A stretch of DNA of 64,000 nt, taken from Vannielia litorea (GTDB taxonomy: Bacteria; Pseudomonadota; Alphaproteobacteria; Rhodobacterales; Rhodobacteraceae). This document shows positions 35,434-44,549 of this stretch, piece by piece. Both the position numbers and the translations under genes were made by a program. Under the pieces are notes generated by a model. That model had not been told where the DNA came from and searched no databases. It was given only the letters and a program-made list of their open reading frames with translations. Within the stretch, counting starts at the first letter, position 1; each line of letters begins with the position of its first letter. The stretch spans positions 51,225 through 115,224 of the forward strand of contig NZ_QTNQ01000003.1 in assembly GCF_018424695.1 (NCBI RefSeq). The letters run 5' to 3'.

Positions 35434-36381
35434 ATGCGCGTATGTGTAGCGGGGGCCTACGGGGCCTTCGGGATCAAACATCTGGACGCTCTGGCAGCGG
35501 TTGACGATGTAGAGGTTACATCCGTCATGGGGCCAACCAAGGCCAAGATCGAGGCGCTTGCGGCGGAGCGGGGCATCCCCCATGCCGCCGACACTCTCGA
35601 AGAGTGCATCGCCCGCGATGACGTAGATGCGGTGATCCTGGCCACGCCGACGCAGGTGCATGTCGAGCAGGGCATTGCCTGCATGGAAGCTGGCAAGCAC
35701 GTGCTCATCGAAATCCCGATGGCCGACTCCATCGAGGGTGCGCAGGCGCTTGTGGAAAAGCAGAAGGAAACGGGTGTCGTGGCCATGGCCGGGCAGGTCC
35801 GCCGCTTCAACCCGAGCCACCAGTGGATCCACAACAAGATCGAGGCGGGTGAGCTCAAGATCCAACAGATGGATGTTCAAACCTATTTCTTCCGCCGCTC
35901 CAACATGAACGCCAAGGGCGAGCCAAGGAGTTGGACGGATCACCTGCTCTGGCACCACGCCTGCCACACGGTGGACCTGTTCCAGTACCAGACCGGCGAG
36001 GCTTGCTCGGAGGCCTTCGGCCTGCAGGGCCCGCACCACCCCGAGCTGGGCATCGCGATGGACATGTCCATCGGCATGAAGGTGCCTTCCGGAGCCATCT
36101 GCACTCTCTCGCTGTCGTTCAATAACGACGGACCGCTCGGCACCTTCTTCCGCTACATCTGCGACAACGGCACTTACATTGCTCGCTACGATGACCTCTA
36201 CGACGGCAATGAAAAGCAGATCGACCTCAGCGATGTGGCGGTGTCGAACAACGGTATCGAGCTGATCGACCGCGAGTTCTTTGCCGCCATCCGCGAGGGG
36301 CGTGAGCCCAATGGATCGGTCGCGCAGACGCTTTCGGCGATGGAGACGCTCGACAAGATCGAACGCTCGTTTCAGAGCTGA
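35434..36381 (+). CDS. ligC: 4-carboxy-2-hydroxymuconate-6-semialdehyde dehydrogenase
   Basis: GFO/IDH/MocA-family NADP enzyme that oxidises the LigAB product (as its hemiacetal) to 2-pyrone-4,6-dicarboxylate. 315 residues from MRVCVAGAYGAFG, the same length as Sphingobium LigC. The family motif EIPMADS replaces the usual EKP-type motif. Other parts are WTDHLLWHHACHTVDLFQYQ and LSLSFNNDGPLG. It is the last gene of the right arm, 20 bp after ligB copy 2. Confidence 0.94.
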   Translation: MRVCVAGAYGAFGIKHLDALAAVDDVEVTSVMGPTKAKIEALAAERGIPHAADTLEECIARDDVDAVILATPTQVHVEQGIACMEAGKHVLIEIPMADSIEGAQALVEKQKETGVVAMAGQVRRFNPSHQWIHNKIEAGELKIQQMDVQTYFFRRSNMNAKGEPRSWTDHLLWHHACHTVDLFQYQTGEACSEAFGLQGPHHPELGIAMDMSIGMKVPSGAICTLSLSFNNDGPLGTFFRYICDNGTYIARYDDLYDGNEKQIDLSDVAVSNNGIELIDREFFAAIREGREPNGSVAQTLSAMETLDKIERSFQS

Positions 36382-36685
36382 CGTAAGCCACTGGCAGCCT
36401 AGATCGGGGCGGGGCGCCTTTGACGCTCTGCCCCAATTGCTTCTGAAAAGTCAGTAGGTTGCGGGGTTCGCCGGGCTGAAGTTGGGCGGCGACGGCACCT
36501 CCGGCCGGGCGCATGTGACCTCAATCCCTTCCGATCAACGGCAGACAAGCTTCCACCGTCTTGCACATGTGAGCGCCGGAACCGGGGCCAGTTCGGAAAT
36601 TGCCCAAACCGGGTGGAGGCCGCTGTCATGGGAGCGCCGCGACCGCTATGCATGACGCACAGAAACCACCCGTCGGAGGCCTGAA
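36382..36685. other. Intergenic region, no gene seen
   Basis: 304 bp between ligC and manC. A GC-rich imperfect hairpin at about 36405-36440 could end the lig transcript but lacks a T-run. I see no coding frame with a plausible start and no RNA gene. A promoter for manC should lie here but I cannot point to it. Confidence 0.5.
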
Positions 36686-38122
36686 GTGAAAATCATCCCG
36701 GTCATCCTCTGCGGAGGATCTGGCACCCGGCTGTGGCCGTTGTCGCGGAAGTCCTATCCCAAGCAGTTCTCGGCGATTCTCGAGGGTGAAACCCTGTTCC
36801 AGCGGTCTGCGCGGCGGTTGAACGGCCCGGAGTTTGCGCCGCCGGTCGTGCTCACCGGTTCCGACTTCCGGTTTATTGTGACGGAGCAACTTCTGGAAGC
36901 GGGTATCGAGCCGGGGGCGATTCTGATTGAGCCAGAGCCACGCAATACGGCACCCGCCGTTCTGGCGGCAGCCCTGCACGCGATGGACGAAGACCCTGAA
37001 GCCGTCTTGCTTGTTGCGCCCTCCGATCACCTCATCCCCGACACCAAAGCCTTTGTGGAGACCATCCGTGCAGGTATCACTGCGCTGGATGACGGGCGGA
37101 TGGTCACGCTGGGCATAAAGCCCACGCTTGCCGAAACCGCCTACGGATACCTGGAACTGAGCGCCGTGCCCGGGTCGGAAGCAGCGCCCATAGCCCTCAA
37201 GCAGTTCGTCGAGAAGCCCGATGTGGGCCGGGCCGAAGAGATGTTGAGGCAGGGAAACTTCCTCTGGAACGCGGGCATCTTCCTGTTCCGGGCAGCGGAC
37301 ATGGTCGCTGCGGTCGAGGCCCATGCCCCCGCGCTCATGGCCCCGGTGCGCACTGCCGTCGATCAGGCCGTGCCAGACCTTGGCTTCCTTCGTCTCGCAC
37401 CCGGTCCTTGGGCCGCTGTCGAGGATATTTCGATCGACTACGCCGTGATGGAAAAGGCGCAGAATCTTTCCGTGGTCCCCTTTTCCGGCGCGTGGTCGGA
37501 CCTGGGCGGGTGGGATGCGATCTGGCGGGAGACCGATCCGGACGCCCGCGGCGTGGTTGCGCGTGGCGGTGCGACGGCAATTGATTGCGCCAACACGCTG
37601 TTGCGCTCGGACAGCGAACAGCTCGAGTTGGTGGGGATCGGCTTGAAGAATGTCATGGCTATCGCCATGAACGACGCGGTCCTCGTGGCCGACAGCTCCC
37701 GTGCGCAAGACGTGAAGCTCGCCGTCGCCGCTCTCAAGCAAAAACAGGCCCCGCAGGCCACGACCTTTCCCAAGGACCACCGGCCATGGGGCTGGTTCGA
37801 AAGCCTCGCGGTCGGTGAGCGTTTTCAGGTCAAACGCATCCACGTTCACCCGGGCGCCACCTTGTCTTTGCAGAGCCACTTTCATCGCTCCGAGCATTGG
37901 ATCGTTGTAGAGGGCACCGCGAAAGTGACGATTGATGGCGAGGTGCGCCTCGTGACGGAGAACGAGTCCATCTACGTGCCGCTGGGCTGCAGATACCGGA
38001 TGGAGAACCCCGGAAAGGTGTCGATGGTGCTGATCGAGGTTCAGACCGGCTCTTACGTCGGCGAGGATGACATTGTCCGCTACGAGGATGTCTACGCCCG
38101 GGGGCAGGGTGCCAAGGGCTGA
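36686..38122 (+). CDS. manC: Bifunctional mannose-1-phosphate guanylyltransferase / mannose-6-phosphate isomerase
   Basis: 478 residues, GTG start with GGAGG 6 nt upstream. The nucleotidyltransferase domain opens with ILCGGSGTRLWPLSRKSYPKQF, with LIEPEPRNTAPA and QFVEKP following. The C-terminal cupin isomerase domain shows HPGATLSLQSHFHRSEHWIVVEGTA. It makes GDP-mannose for exopolysaccharide or O-antigen. No other polysaccharide genes are adjacent, so it probably serves several pathways. Confidence 0.96.
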   Translation: MKIIPVILCGGSGTRLWPLSRKSYPKQFSAILEGETLFQRSARRLNGPEFAPPVVLTGSDFRFIVTEQLLEAGIEPGAILIEPEPRNTAPAVLAAALHAMDEDPEAVLLVAPSDHLIPDTKAFVETIRAGITALDDGRMVTLGIKPTLAETAYGYLELSAVPGSEAAPIALKQFVEKPDVGRAEEMLRQGNFLWNAGIFLFRAADMVAAVEAHAPALMAPVRTAVDQAVPDLGFLRLAPGPWAAVEDISIDYAVMEKAQNLSVVPFSGAWSDLGGWDAIWRETDPDARGVVARGGATAIDCANTLLRSDSEQLELVGIGLKNVMAIAMNDAVLVADSSRAQDVKLAVAALKQKQAPQATTFPKDHRPWGWFESLAVGERFQVKRIHVHPGATLSLQSHFHRSEHWIVVEGTAKVTIDGEVRLVTENESIYVPLGCRYRMENPGKVSMVLIEVQTGSYVGEDDIVRYEDVYARGQGAKG

Positions 38123-38426
38123 CCGGGGTCCGCATGCCGGGAGCTTAAGCAAAAACCACTTTGGAGGGCGTGTTCATGGAGTCGGCTTCCGGTGCCGGTC
38201 GCCCGGTGGCAAGCCCCTCGAGTTTGTTCGCTCCGCGCTGGGCCTCCAACGCGACCTTGGCTTCCTGGATTTAAACAGCATGGGCGTCTCGTATCCCATC
38301 ATGGATTTGGGATGCACCTCGTGCGCCCGTTCAGATTCTTGGGCCCATTTCCGCGCAGGGTGTACCCCACCACCTTCGGCCCACAGCCGACTGCTGCCGC
38401 TGTAGTCTCTCACCTAAGGGGGGGAA
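38123..38426. other. Intergenic region, no gene seen
   Basis: 304 bp between manC and tRNA-Tyr. Frames on both strands are open only briefly and none has a convincing start or recognisable product. It must contain the 3' ends of manC and of the tRNA-Tyr transcript, but I see no classical terminator. Confidence 0.45.
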
Positions 38427-38510
38427 TGGTGGGCGACCCTGGAATCGAACCAGGCATGGGTCTCCCCGGCGGAGTTACAGTCCGCTGCCGCACCTTGCAG
38501 CTCGTCGCCC
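38427..38510 (-). tRNA. tRNA-Tyr (GTA)
   Basis: Class II tRNA with a long variable arm. On the minus strand the acceptor stem GGGCGAC pairs with GTCGCCC, followed by A and an encoded CCA (38429-38427). The anticodon stem-loop GCGGA-CTGTAAC-TCCGC gives anticodon GTA. The T-arm is CCTGG-TTCGATTC-CAGG. A strong promoter lies directly upstream. Confidence 0.97.
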
Positions 38511-38521
38511 GACGCCGGAGC

Positions 38522-38550
38522 GGAATACAAAGCCCATCCCGGCCCGTCAA
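38522..38550 (-). promoter_or_regulatory. Promoter of tRNA-Tyr
   Basis: Minus strand TTGACG (38550-38545), 17-bp spacer, TATTCC (38527-38522), 12 bp from the tRNA 5' end. Close to the sigma-70 consensus. Confidence 0.75.
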
Positions 38551-38618
38551 GGCGAAAAACCTTGCGATTTTCTCGCTGCATCCTCATGCAGGAGCGCGAC
38601 AGCAGGAGGCAAATCAAA

Positions 38619-39410
38619 GTGGCGAAAAAACCGGCCTGGGTGGTGGATAAGGAACGCGCAAAGCGGGCGAGTGCGGCCGAGACGCTTTGGCTCTTCGGGC
38701 TGCATGCGGTGCGCGATGCTCTGGCCAATCCGCAGCGCGTGAAGCTGCGGCTCGTTCTGACGCGCAATGCTGCGGACCGGCTGGGCGAGGCCTGCTGGAC
38801 CGAGGCCGGAATCGAGCCGGAAATCGCCGATCCGCGCAAGTTTCCGGTGCCGCTGGATCCCGGGTCGGTCCACCAGGGGGCCGCGCTTGAAGTGAAGCCG
38901 CTGGAGTGGGGCAGCGTGGAGAGCCGTTGCGTGGCCGGGCCTGGCCGTCCGCTCGCCGTGCTGCTGGACCGGGTGACCGACCCGCACAACGTGGGGGCCA
39001 TCCTTCGCTCCGCCGAGGTGTTTGGTGCCCGTGCGGTCGTCGCACCCGCCCGCCATTCCGCACCCGAAACCGGCGCCCTGGCAAAAACAGCCTCGGGCGC
39101 GCTGGAGCGTCAGCCTTACCTGCGCGTCCGCAACCTCGCCGACGCCATGGCGGAGTTGCAGGCTGCGGGTTTCATCCTCTTCGGATTGGCCGGAGAGGCG
39201 GAAGCGGCGCTTGAGCCAGCGCTGGATGCGCTGCCCGAGGGCACGGCTATCGGCTTGGTGCTTGGTGCGGAAGGGCCGGGGCTGCGCGAGCGCACGCGGG
39301 ACACTTGCGATCACCTCGTAAAAATACCGTTCGCAGGCGAGTTTGGCTCGCTCAATGTCTCCAATGCGGCAGCTGTCTCTCTCTACGCGGCGGCGCGAAA
39401 GTTTTCATAA
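38619..39410 (+). CDS. rlmB: 23S rRNA (guanosine-2'-O-)-methyltransferase RlmB (SpoU/TrmH family)
   Basis: 263 residues. Start set at the GTG 9 nt after AGGAGG; in-frame upstream ATGs overlap the tRNA promoter region. SPOUT motifs: LDRVTDPHNVGAILRSAEVF, GLVLGAEGPGL and FGSLNVSNAAAVSLYAA. The N-terminal substrate-binding domain begins TLWLFGLHAVRDALANPQR. RlmB methylates G2251 of 23S rRNA. TrmH-type tRNA methylases are relatives, but the N-domain favours RlmB. Confidence 0.92.
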   Translation: MAKKPAWVVDKERAKRASAAETLWLFGLHAVRDALANPQRVKLRLVLTRNAADRLGEACWTEAGIEPEIADPRKFPVPLDPGSVHQGAALEVKPLEWGSVESRCVAGPGRPLAVLLDRVTDPHNVGAILRSAEVFGARAVVAPARHSAPETGALAKTASGALERQPYLRVRNLADAMAELQAAGFILFGLAGEAEAALEPALDALPEGTAIGLVLGAEGPGLRERTRDTCDHLVKIPFAGEFGSLNVSNAAAVSLYAAARKFS

Positions 39411-39486
39411 GTTCACCTTTGCGCGAAGGGGCTGGCCAAAAGGCCGGGTGCCGCTCCATCCTCTGAGCATCATCGAGGAGGATCCC

Positions 39487-39930
39487 ATGCTGACCCGTCG
39501 CCTGCTGCTCGCCACGGCCCTTGCGGCCTTCGCCCTGCCTGCCGCGGCGGGCGAGCCCCCCATCTTTGCCACATCCTCGCTGGCCATTCAGGGCTATGAC
39601 CCTGTGGCTTATTTTTCCGAAGGCAGGCCGGTGGAGGGCAAGGCGGCGCACCAGTTGATGTGGATGGGTGCCACGTGGCGGTTTGCAAGCGCGCAGAACC
39701 GCGACGCCTTTGAGCGCAACCCTCAGCGGTATGCGCCGCAGTACGGGGGCTATTGCGCCTATGCCGCTTCTCAGGGCTACGTTGCGCCCACCGATCCATC
39801 GGCCTTCACGATCCATGATGGGAAGCTTTATCTCAACTTCTCCAAGAGCGTGCGCAACATCTGGGAGAAGGACGTAAAGGGCCACGTCACGGCCGCTGAC
39901 GCAAACTGGCCTAAGCCGTTGAAAAAATAG
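39487..39930 (+). CDS. Exported YHS-domain protein
   Basis: 147 residues from the ATG after GAGGAGGA. Signal peptide MLTRRLLLATALAAFALPAA, cleaved after AAG or AA. The YHS signature is present: IQGYDPVAYFSEGRPVEGKA, WRFASAQNRDAFERNPQRYA and PQYGGYCAYAASQG. YHS domains usually carry metal-ligand Cys/Tyr residues and occur with copper transporters, but no metal gene is adjacent. It is probably periplasmic. Exact role unknown. Confidence 0.9.
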   Translation: MLTRRLLLATALAAFALPAAAGEPPIFATSSLAIQGYDPVAYFSEGRPVEGKAAHQLMWMGATWRFASAQNRDAFERNPQRYAPQYGGYCAYAASQGYVAPTDPSAFTIHDGKLYLNFSKSVRNIWEKDVKGHVTAADANWPKPLKK

Positions 39931-40009
39931 TTTTGACGCTGTTTGTCGAGCGGGCAGACTGGCCCGGGCGTTCTCACGGTCGTTAACCTCACGTTCACAG
40001 GTATATTAC

Positions 40010-40139
40010 ATCCTCTTGGAAAGAGCTTTCTCGTGACTACCTCGATAACCATGAGCGTTGGTTCGGAACACCAGCGTTTCACTTCACTGTCCCTCGTTCC
40101 GCGACTGGCGCTCGGGCCCTTTGGTCCGGGCGCTTTTTT
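40010..40139 (+). ncRNA. Possible small RNA between the YHS and CoA-binding genes
   Basis: The 227-bp gap 39931-40157 has no gene-like frame. It has an AT-rich TATATT (40002-40007) and about 100 bp later an intrinsic terminator, a layout that would give a ~130-nt transcript ending at the T-run. No clear -35 box is visible. The alternative is a structured leader or attenuator of the CoA-binding gene, whose ATG is 18 bp past the T-run. Confidence 0.35.
40108..40139 (+). terminator. Intrinsic terminator before the CoA-binding gene
   Basis: 11-bp stem GCGCTCGGGCC / GGTCCGGGCGC with two G-U pairs, CTTT loop and six T. Confidence 0.8.
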
Positions 40140-40157
40140 ATCTGGCAGGCCGCGCCG

Positions 40158-40625
40158 ATGAGATACCCCGATTCCCTCCTGCGCCGCATTCTGACCGAAA
40201 CCAAGGTGATTGCCTGCGTCGGTGTTTCAATGAACCAGGTGCGCCCGAGCTACTACGTGGCCCGTTACCTCTCGCTCAAGGGGTTCCGCGTGATACCGGT
40301 AAATCCCGGCCATGCGGGCAAGATGCTGTTCGGTGAAACCATCATGCCCGACCTCTCCTCCATAGACGCAAAAGTGGACATGGTTGATATCTTCCGCCGC
40401 TCCGAGGCCGTGCCCCCCATCGTGGAGGAAGCGCTTGGGGCCTTTCCCGAGCTCAAGACCGTCTGGATGCAGATCGGCGTAGAGAACGCCGAGGCTGCCG
40501 CCATGGCCGAAGATCGTGGCGTGACCGTGATCCAGAACCTTTGCCCGAAGATGGAATATCAGCGGCTCTTCGGCGAGCTGCGGATGGGTGGCTTCAACAC
40601 AGGTGTGATTTCTTCGAAACTCTAG
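40158..40625 (+). CDS. CoA-binding domain protein (YccU-like)
   Basis: 155 residues forming a single CoA_binding_2 Rossmann fold: [59 protein letters not shown] and [20 protein letters not shown]. It resembles the N-terminal part of ADP-forming succinyl-CoA synthetase alpha, without catalytic partners. Ligand and role unknown. It starts just after a terminator, so its promoter must overlap the candidate small RNA region, or readthrough supplies it. Confidence 0.92.
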   Translation: MRYPDSLLRRILTETKVIACVGVSMNQVRPSYYVARYLSLKGFRVIPVNPGHAGKMLFGETIMPDLSSIDAKVDMVDIFRRSEAVPPIVEEALGAFPELKTVWMQIGVENAEAAAMAEDRGVTVIQNLCPKMEYQRLFGELRMGGFNTGVISSKL

Positions 40626-40677
40626 ACCTTTCCGCCGCGCTGAGGCATATCAGGCGAGACCAAGAGGAGCCGAGCCG

Positions 40678-41061
40678 ATGGGCATCATGAACACTCTCCT
40701 GCGGGCCGTCACATGGTGGAACGGCTCTACCCTGGGCACACAGCTCTTTACCATGCGCAAGGGCACCAAGGTGGGCGAGGACGACGCGGGCAACATCTTT
40801 TACCGCAACGCCGATGACAGCAAGCGTTGGGTCATCTTCAATGGTGAGGTCGAAGCGTCGCGGATCAGCCCCGACTGGCACGGCTGGCTGCACAAGACCT
40901 TCAAGGAACCGCCGACGGACCGCCCGCTGCCCCACAAGGCATGGGAAAAGCCTCATCTGGAAAACATGACGGGGACACCTTTGGCCTATGCGCCGGCCGG
41001 TTCGATCCGTCGTGCGCAACCAGCGGAGCGCCAGGACTACGAGGCCTGGAGCCCGGAATAG
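40678..41061 (+). CDS. NDUFA12-family NADH:ubiquinone oxidoreductase subunit
   Basis: 127 residues: [40 protein letters not shown] and [15 protein letters not shown] are the signature of NDUFA12 (B17.2), an accessory subunit on the matrix arm of alphaproteobacterial and mitochondrial complex I. The main nuo operon is not in the window. In alphaproteobacteria it often precedes mlaD, a DUF2155 gene and aat, as here. Confidence 0.94.
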   Translation: MGIMNTLLRAVTWWNGSTLGTQLFTMRKGTKVGEDDAGNIFYRNADDSKRWVIFNGEVEASRISPDWHGWLHKTFKEPPTDRPLPHKAWEKPHLENMTGTPLAYAPAGSIRRAQPAERQDYEAWSPE

Positions 41062-41087
41062 GGCAGACCTGAGGGCCTGGAGGCAGC

Positions 41088-41537
41088 ATGTCTGAGAATA
41101 CGACCGAAGCTATCGTGGGCGCCTGCGTGCTGGCTGCGGCCGGGGGATTCCTGTGGTATGCCTCGGGGCTGACGGATGCGGGCGGCAGCTCCGGTGCCAG
41201 CTACCCGCTTCAGGCAAGCTTTCGCTCTGCCGAGGGCATTTCAGTGGGCACGGATGTGCGCCTTGCAGGCGTCAAGATCGGATCGGTGCGGGGGCTTGAT
41301 CTGAACGCAGAAACTTTCCGCGCAGAGGCGACGTTCGCTATTTCCGAGGGCATCGTGCTGCCGGAAGACAGCTCTGCCGCGATTTCTTCGGAGGGGCTGT
41401 TGGGTGGGAACTTCATCGAGATCATTCCGGGCGGCTCGCCGTTCAACCTCGAAGCCGGTGGCGAGATCCTCGACACGCAGGGCGCCATCAGCCTGATCGG
41501 GCTGCTGTCCAAGTTCGTCTCCGGATCCGACGAATGA
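41088..41537 (+). CDS. mlaD: MlaD, lipid-binding subunit of the outer-membrane lipid asymmetry system
   Basis: 149 residues: one N-terminal TM (AIVGACVLAAAGGFLWYASG) and an MCE domain (YPLQASFRSAEGISVGTDVR, LAGVKIGSVRGLDLN, GLLGGNFIEIIPGG). It forms the hexameric periplasmic ring of the MlaFEDB ABC transporter that moves phospholipids from the outer membrane. The other mla genes are not nearby. Its stop overlaps the DUF2155 start (ATGA). Confidence 0.93.
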   Translation: MSENTTEAIVGACVLAAAGGFLWYASGLTDAGGSSGASYPLQASFRSAEGISVGTDVRLAGVKIGSVRGLDLNAETFRAEATFAISEGIVLPEDSSAAISSEGLLGGNFIEIIPGGSPFNLEAGGEILDTQGAISLIGLLSKFVSGSDE

Positions 41538-41893
41538 AGGCGGCGTTGCAAACTCTTGCGATCGCATTGCTTTTCGCGGGCGCCGCCTCGGCCCAGGCGG
41601 TGCTGGAAGGCAATGGTGCGGTTTTGCGCGGGCTCGACAAGCTGTCCAGCGTGACTTCCGACCTCGAGGTTTCCATCGGCGAGACCACGCGCTACGGGCA
41701 TCTCCAGATCACCCTGTCGGATTGTCGCTACCCTGAGGGCACCCCGGCGCGGGCCACGGCTTATCTCGTGATCGAGGACGACGGGGCCGAGGCGCCGCTT
41801 TTTGCCGGTTGGATGCTGGCTTCGGCGCCTGCGCTGAACGCGATGGACCACCAGCGCTATGACATCTGGGTATTGCGCTGCACCACCGAATGA
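41534..41893 (+). CDS. DUF2155 periplasmic protein
   Basis: 119 residues with signal peptide (MKAALQTLAIALLFAGAASA). The core is AVLRGLDKLSSVTSDLEVSI, YGHLQITLSDCRYP and FAGWMLASAPALNAMDHQRY, ending YDIWVLRC, with two conserved Cys (likely a disulfide). This family is found beside mlaD/aat in alphaproteobacteria, which suggests an envelope role. The last 37 bp overlap the convergent aat gene. Confidence 0.9.
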   Translation: MKAALQTLAIALLFAGAASAQAVLEGNGAVLRGLDKLSSVTSDLEVSIGETTRYGHLQITLSDCRYPEGTPARATAYLVIEDDGAEAPLFAGWMLASAPALNAMDHQRYDIWVLRCTTE

Positions 41894-42495
41894 CCGCTGG
41901 GAACTTCGGTTATGCTCCTGAAATCGCAGTCAAGTTTCCGCGCGCGGGCGAGCCGTTTGCGGTAATCCTCGCGCGGTATCTCGATGGCCCCGAGGCTGGC
42001 CAGATGAGACGTGATAAACTGTGTGTCAAAGAGCTGGAAACCACAGCGGTTGAGGTGATCGACCAGATAGGCCAGGGCCACCTTCGAGGCGTCGCGCCTG
42101 CGAGAGAACATGCTCTCACCGCAAAAGCATCCGCCGAGCGCCACGCCGTAGACCCCGCCCACCAGTGTATCGCCCTCCCATACCTCCAGTGAATGGGCGT
42201 GGCCCTCGCGGTGCAGTTGCCGATAGAGCCGGTGGATCTCGGCATTGATCCAGGTGCTCTCCCGATTCGCACAAGCAACCATGACACCGCCAAAATCGGT
42301 GTTGGTTGAAATAGTGAAAGCCTCGCGCCGGATGAGCCGGGCAAGGGAGCGCGAAATGTGGAAGTTGTCCAAGGGGATGATGCCCCTCAGTTTAGGTTCC
42401 ACCCAGTAGATATCTTCCGCGTCTGCATCGTCGGCCATGGGAAAGAGGCCCATCCGGTAAGCCCGGAGTAGCAGGTCGGTCGTGAGCGGCTCCAC
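41857..42495 (-). CDS. aat: Leucyl/phenylalanyl-tRNA-protein transferase
   Basis: Adds Leu or Phe to proteins with basic N-termini for the N-end rule. Start set at GTG 42495 (TTDLLLRAYRMGLFPMAD) with GAGG 8 nt upstream; this leaves 10 bp to accC. 212 residues. Family motifs: IYWVEPKLRGIIPLDNFHIS, STWINAEIHRLYRQLHREGH, GVYGVALGGCFCGESMFSR and FQLFDTQFITSHLASLGAIE. It is third in an accB-accC-aat transcript. Confidence 0.94.
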   Translation of the reverse strand: MEPLTTDLLLRAYRMGLFPMADDADAEDIYWVEPKLRGIIPLDNFHISRSLARLIRREAFTISTNTDFGGVMVACANRESTWINAEIHRLYRQLHREGHAHSLEVWEGDTLVGGVYGVALGGCFCGESMFSRRRDASKVALAYLVDHLNRCGFQLFDTQFITSHLASLGAIEIPREDYRKRLARARKLDCDFRSITEVPSGHSVVQRNTQMS

Positions 42496-42505
42496 CCGCC
42501 AGGCC

Positions 42506-43855
42506 TCAGCCCTGAAGGTTGGTTTCGAGCCAGCCTTCCAGCCAGTGAATGTCATAGGCGCCGCTCAGCACGTCATCTTCTTCTAGCAGCGCGCGGAAGA
42601 GCGGAACCGTGGTGTCAACGCCATCCACGATCAACTCACCCAGCGCCCGGTTGAGCCGTGCCAGCGCCTCGGGCCGGTCCCGTCCATGGACGATGAGTTT
42701 GCCAATCAGGCTGTCGTAATAAGGCGGGATGGAGTATCCGTCGTAAAGCGCGGAATCCATGCGCACGCCTAGCCCGCCGGGCGCATGAAACTGCGTGATC
42801 CGCCCGGGGCAGGGGGAGAAGTTGGGCAGCTTCTCGGCGTTGATCCGCACCTCGATGGCATGGCCGTTGATCTTGAGATCATCCTGGCCGAACGAGAGCG
42901 GCATGCCTGCCGCAACGCGGATCTGTTCGCGCACGAGATCCTGTCCGAAGACAAGCTCGGTCACCGGATGCTCCACCTGAAGTCGAGTGTTCATCTCGAT
43001 GAAGTAGAACTCGCCGTCTTCATACAGGAACTCGATGGTGCCCGCGCCGGCGTAGTTGATCGAGGCCACGGCCTCGGCGCAGGTCTTGCCGATCTGGGCG
43101 CGCAACTCGGGAGTGATAGCGGGGCCCGGGGCCTCCTCAAACACTTTCTGATGCCGCCGCTGCAAAGAGCAGTCCCGCTCGCCGAGGTGGACCGCATTGC
43201 CCTTGCCGTCGCCGAAAACCTGCACCTCGATGTGCCGGGGCTTGCCGAGATACTTCTCGATATAGACCTCGTCATTCCCGAAAGCGCTCTTGCCCTCGGA
43301 CCGGGCCGTACGGAAAGCTGTTTCGAGATCCTTGGCGGTTTTCGCCAGCTTCATCCCCCGCCCGCCGCCGCCTGCAGTGGCCTTGATGATGACGGGGTAG
43401 CCAATTTCCTCGGCCACTTTTTGCGCTGTCTCGTAATCGGGCACGCCGCCGTCGGAGCCGGGAACGCAGGGCACGCCAAGCTTTTTCATCGTGTCCTTGG
43501 CGGTGATCTTGTCACCCATGATCCGGATGTGCTCGGCGGTGGGGCCGATGAAAGTCAGGCCGTGGTCCTCGACGATCTGCACGAAACTGGCGTTTTCGGA
43601 CAGGAAGCCGTAGCCCGGGTGGATCGCGTTGGCACCGGAAATCTCGCAGGCCGAGATGATCGCCGGGAAGCTCAGGTAACTTTGGGCCGAGGAGGGCGGG
43701 CCGATGCATATGGCCTCGTCGGCCATGCGCACATGCATTGCGTCGCTGTCGGCGGTGGAATGTACGGCAACAGAAGGGATACCCATCTCGCGGCAGGCAC
43801 GGACGACCCGCAGTGCGATTTCGCCCCGATTGGCAATGAGGATCTTGTCGAACAT
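42506..43855 (-). CDS. accC: Acetyl-CoA carboxylase biotin carboxylase subunit
   Basis: 449 residues. Carboxylates biotin on AccB using ATP and bicarbonate, the first step of fatty-acid synthesis. Motifs: [20 protein letters not shown], the ATP-grasp loop [32 protein letters not shown] and [16 protein letters not shown]. It follows accB by 5 bp. The single operon accB-accC is the usual arrangement. Confidence 0.97.
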   Translation of the reverse strand: MFDKILIANRGEIALRVVRACREMGIPSVAVHSTADSDAMHVRMADEAICIGPPSSAQSYLSFPAIISACEISGANAIHPGYGFLSENASFVQIVEDHGLTFIGPTAEHIRIMGDKITAKDTMKKLGVPCVPGSDGGVPDYETAQKVAEEIGYPVIIKATAGGGGRGMKLAKTAKDLETAFRTARSEGKSAFGNDEVYIEKYLGKPRHIEVQVFGDGKGNAVHLGERDCSLQRRHQKVFEEAPGPAITPELRAQIGKTCAEAVASINYAGAGTIEFLYEDGEFYFIEMNTRLQVEHPVTELVFGQDLVREQIRVAAGMPLSFGQDDLKINGHAIEVRINAEKLPNFSPCPGRITQFHAPGGLGVRMDSALYDGYSIPPYYDSLIGKLIVHGRDRPEALARLNRALGELIVDGVDTTVPLFRALLEEDDVLSGAYDIHWLEGWLETNLQG

Positions 43856-43860
43856 GCGCC

Positions 43861-44355
43861 TTACTCGACGATCATCAGCGGGGCGCCGAACTCCACCGGC
43901 GCGCCGTCTTCGACAAGAATGCGCTTCACCGTGCCACCACGTGGCGCGGGGATCTGGTTCATCGTCTTCATCGCTTCGACGATCAGAAGGGTCTGGCCTT
44001 CTTCCACCTTGTCTCCGACCTTTACGAACGCAGGGGAGCCGGGCTCGGGCTGGAGGTAGGCGGTGCCGACCATCGGCGAGGTCACGGCACCGGGCGCTTG
44101 GGCCGGGTCATCGGTTTCACTCGCGTTGCTTGCTGGCGCGCTTGCGGCCGGTGCTGCGGGGGCGCTGGTCGGTGCGGGCGCAGCGGCGGGGGCCGTGTGC
44201 ACCACCTGCTGTTCCATCTTGCGGCTGACCCGCACATTCAGGCTGTCATCCTGGCCGTAGTCGCGTTTTACCTGAAGTTCGGTCAGGTCATTCGTCCGGA
44301 GCAGTTCAGCAAGCGCCTGGATAAAGGCGACGTCTGCATCGTGGGTCTTACTCAT
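43861..44355 (-). CDS. accB: Biotin carboxyl carrier protein of acetyl-CoA carboxylase
   Basis: 164 residues from [10 protein letters not shown] after AGAGGAC; a 13-residue longer frame is not favoured. Residues 50-90 are an Ala/Pro linker. The biotinyl domain begins at about 92 with [11 protein letters not shown], and Lys130 in EAMKTMNQI is the biotinylation site. First gene of the accB-accC-aat transcript, divergent from preT. Confidence 0.96.
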   Translation of the reverse strand: MSKTHDADVAFIQALAELLRTNDLTELQVKRDYGQDDSLNVRVSRKMEQQVVHTAPAAAPAPTSAPAAPAASAPASNASETDDPAQAPGAVTSPMVGTAYLQPEPGSPAFVKVGDKVEEGQTLLIVEAMKTMNQIPAPRGGTVKRILVEDGAPVEFGAPLMIVE

Positions 44356-44434
44356 GCCGTCCTCTTTCTGCCTGCCACGGTTCATGCCGGGCACAAATTA
44401 TGGGCAGGCTTATACGCTCCTTGCCACGTAAGTG

Positions 44435-44450
44435 AAAGCGCAAGCGCTTT
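44435..44450. promoter_or_regulatory. 16-bp palindrome between accB and preT
   Basis: AAAGCGC-AA-GCGCTTT, 7-bp perfect arms, 80 bp before accB and 100 bp before preT. It looks like a LacI-type or other dimer operator. It is not a RutR box. Confidence 0.45.
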
Positions 44451-44549
44451 GAACCCCCGATTTGCGATCCGTCAGAAATTTACCGTTTGATAAAAAAATC
44501 TTGCTGTGCCAGCCTTTCGGTACACGATCATTGCAGCAGGGAAGCCACG

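Noticed and set aside
36626..38152. 508-codon frame antisense to manC
   Set aside because: Shadow of a well-supported gene; Arg/His-rich composition.
38174..38413. Short frames between manC and tRNA-Tyr
   Set aside because: No ribosome site, no family, and composition like untranslated DNA.
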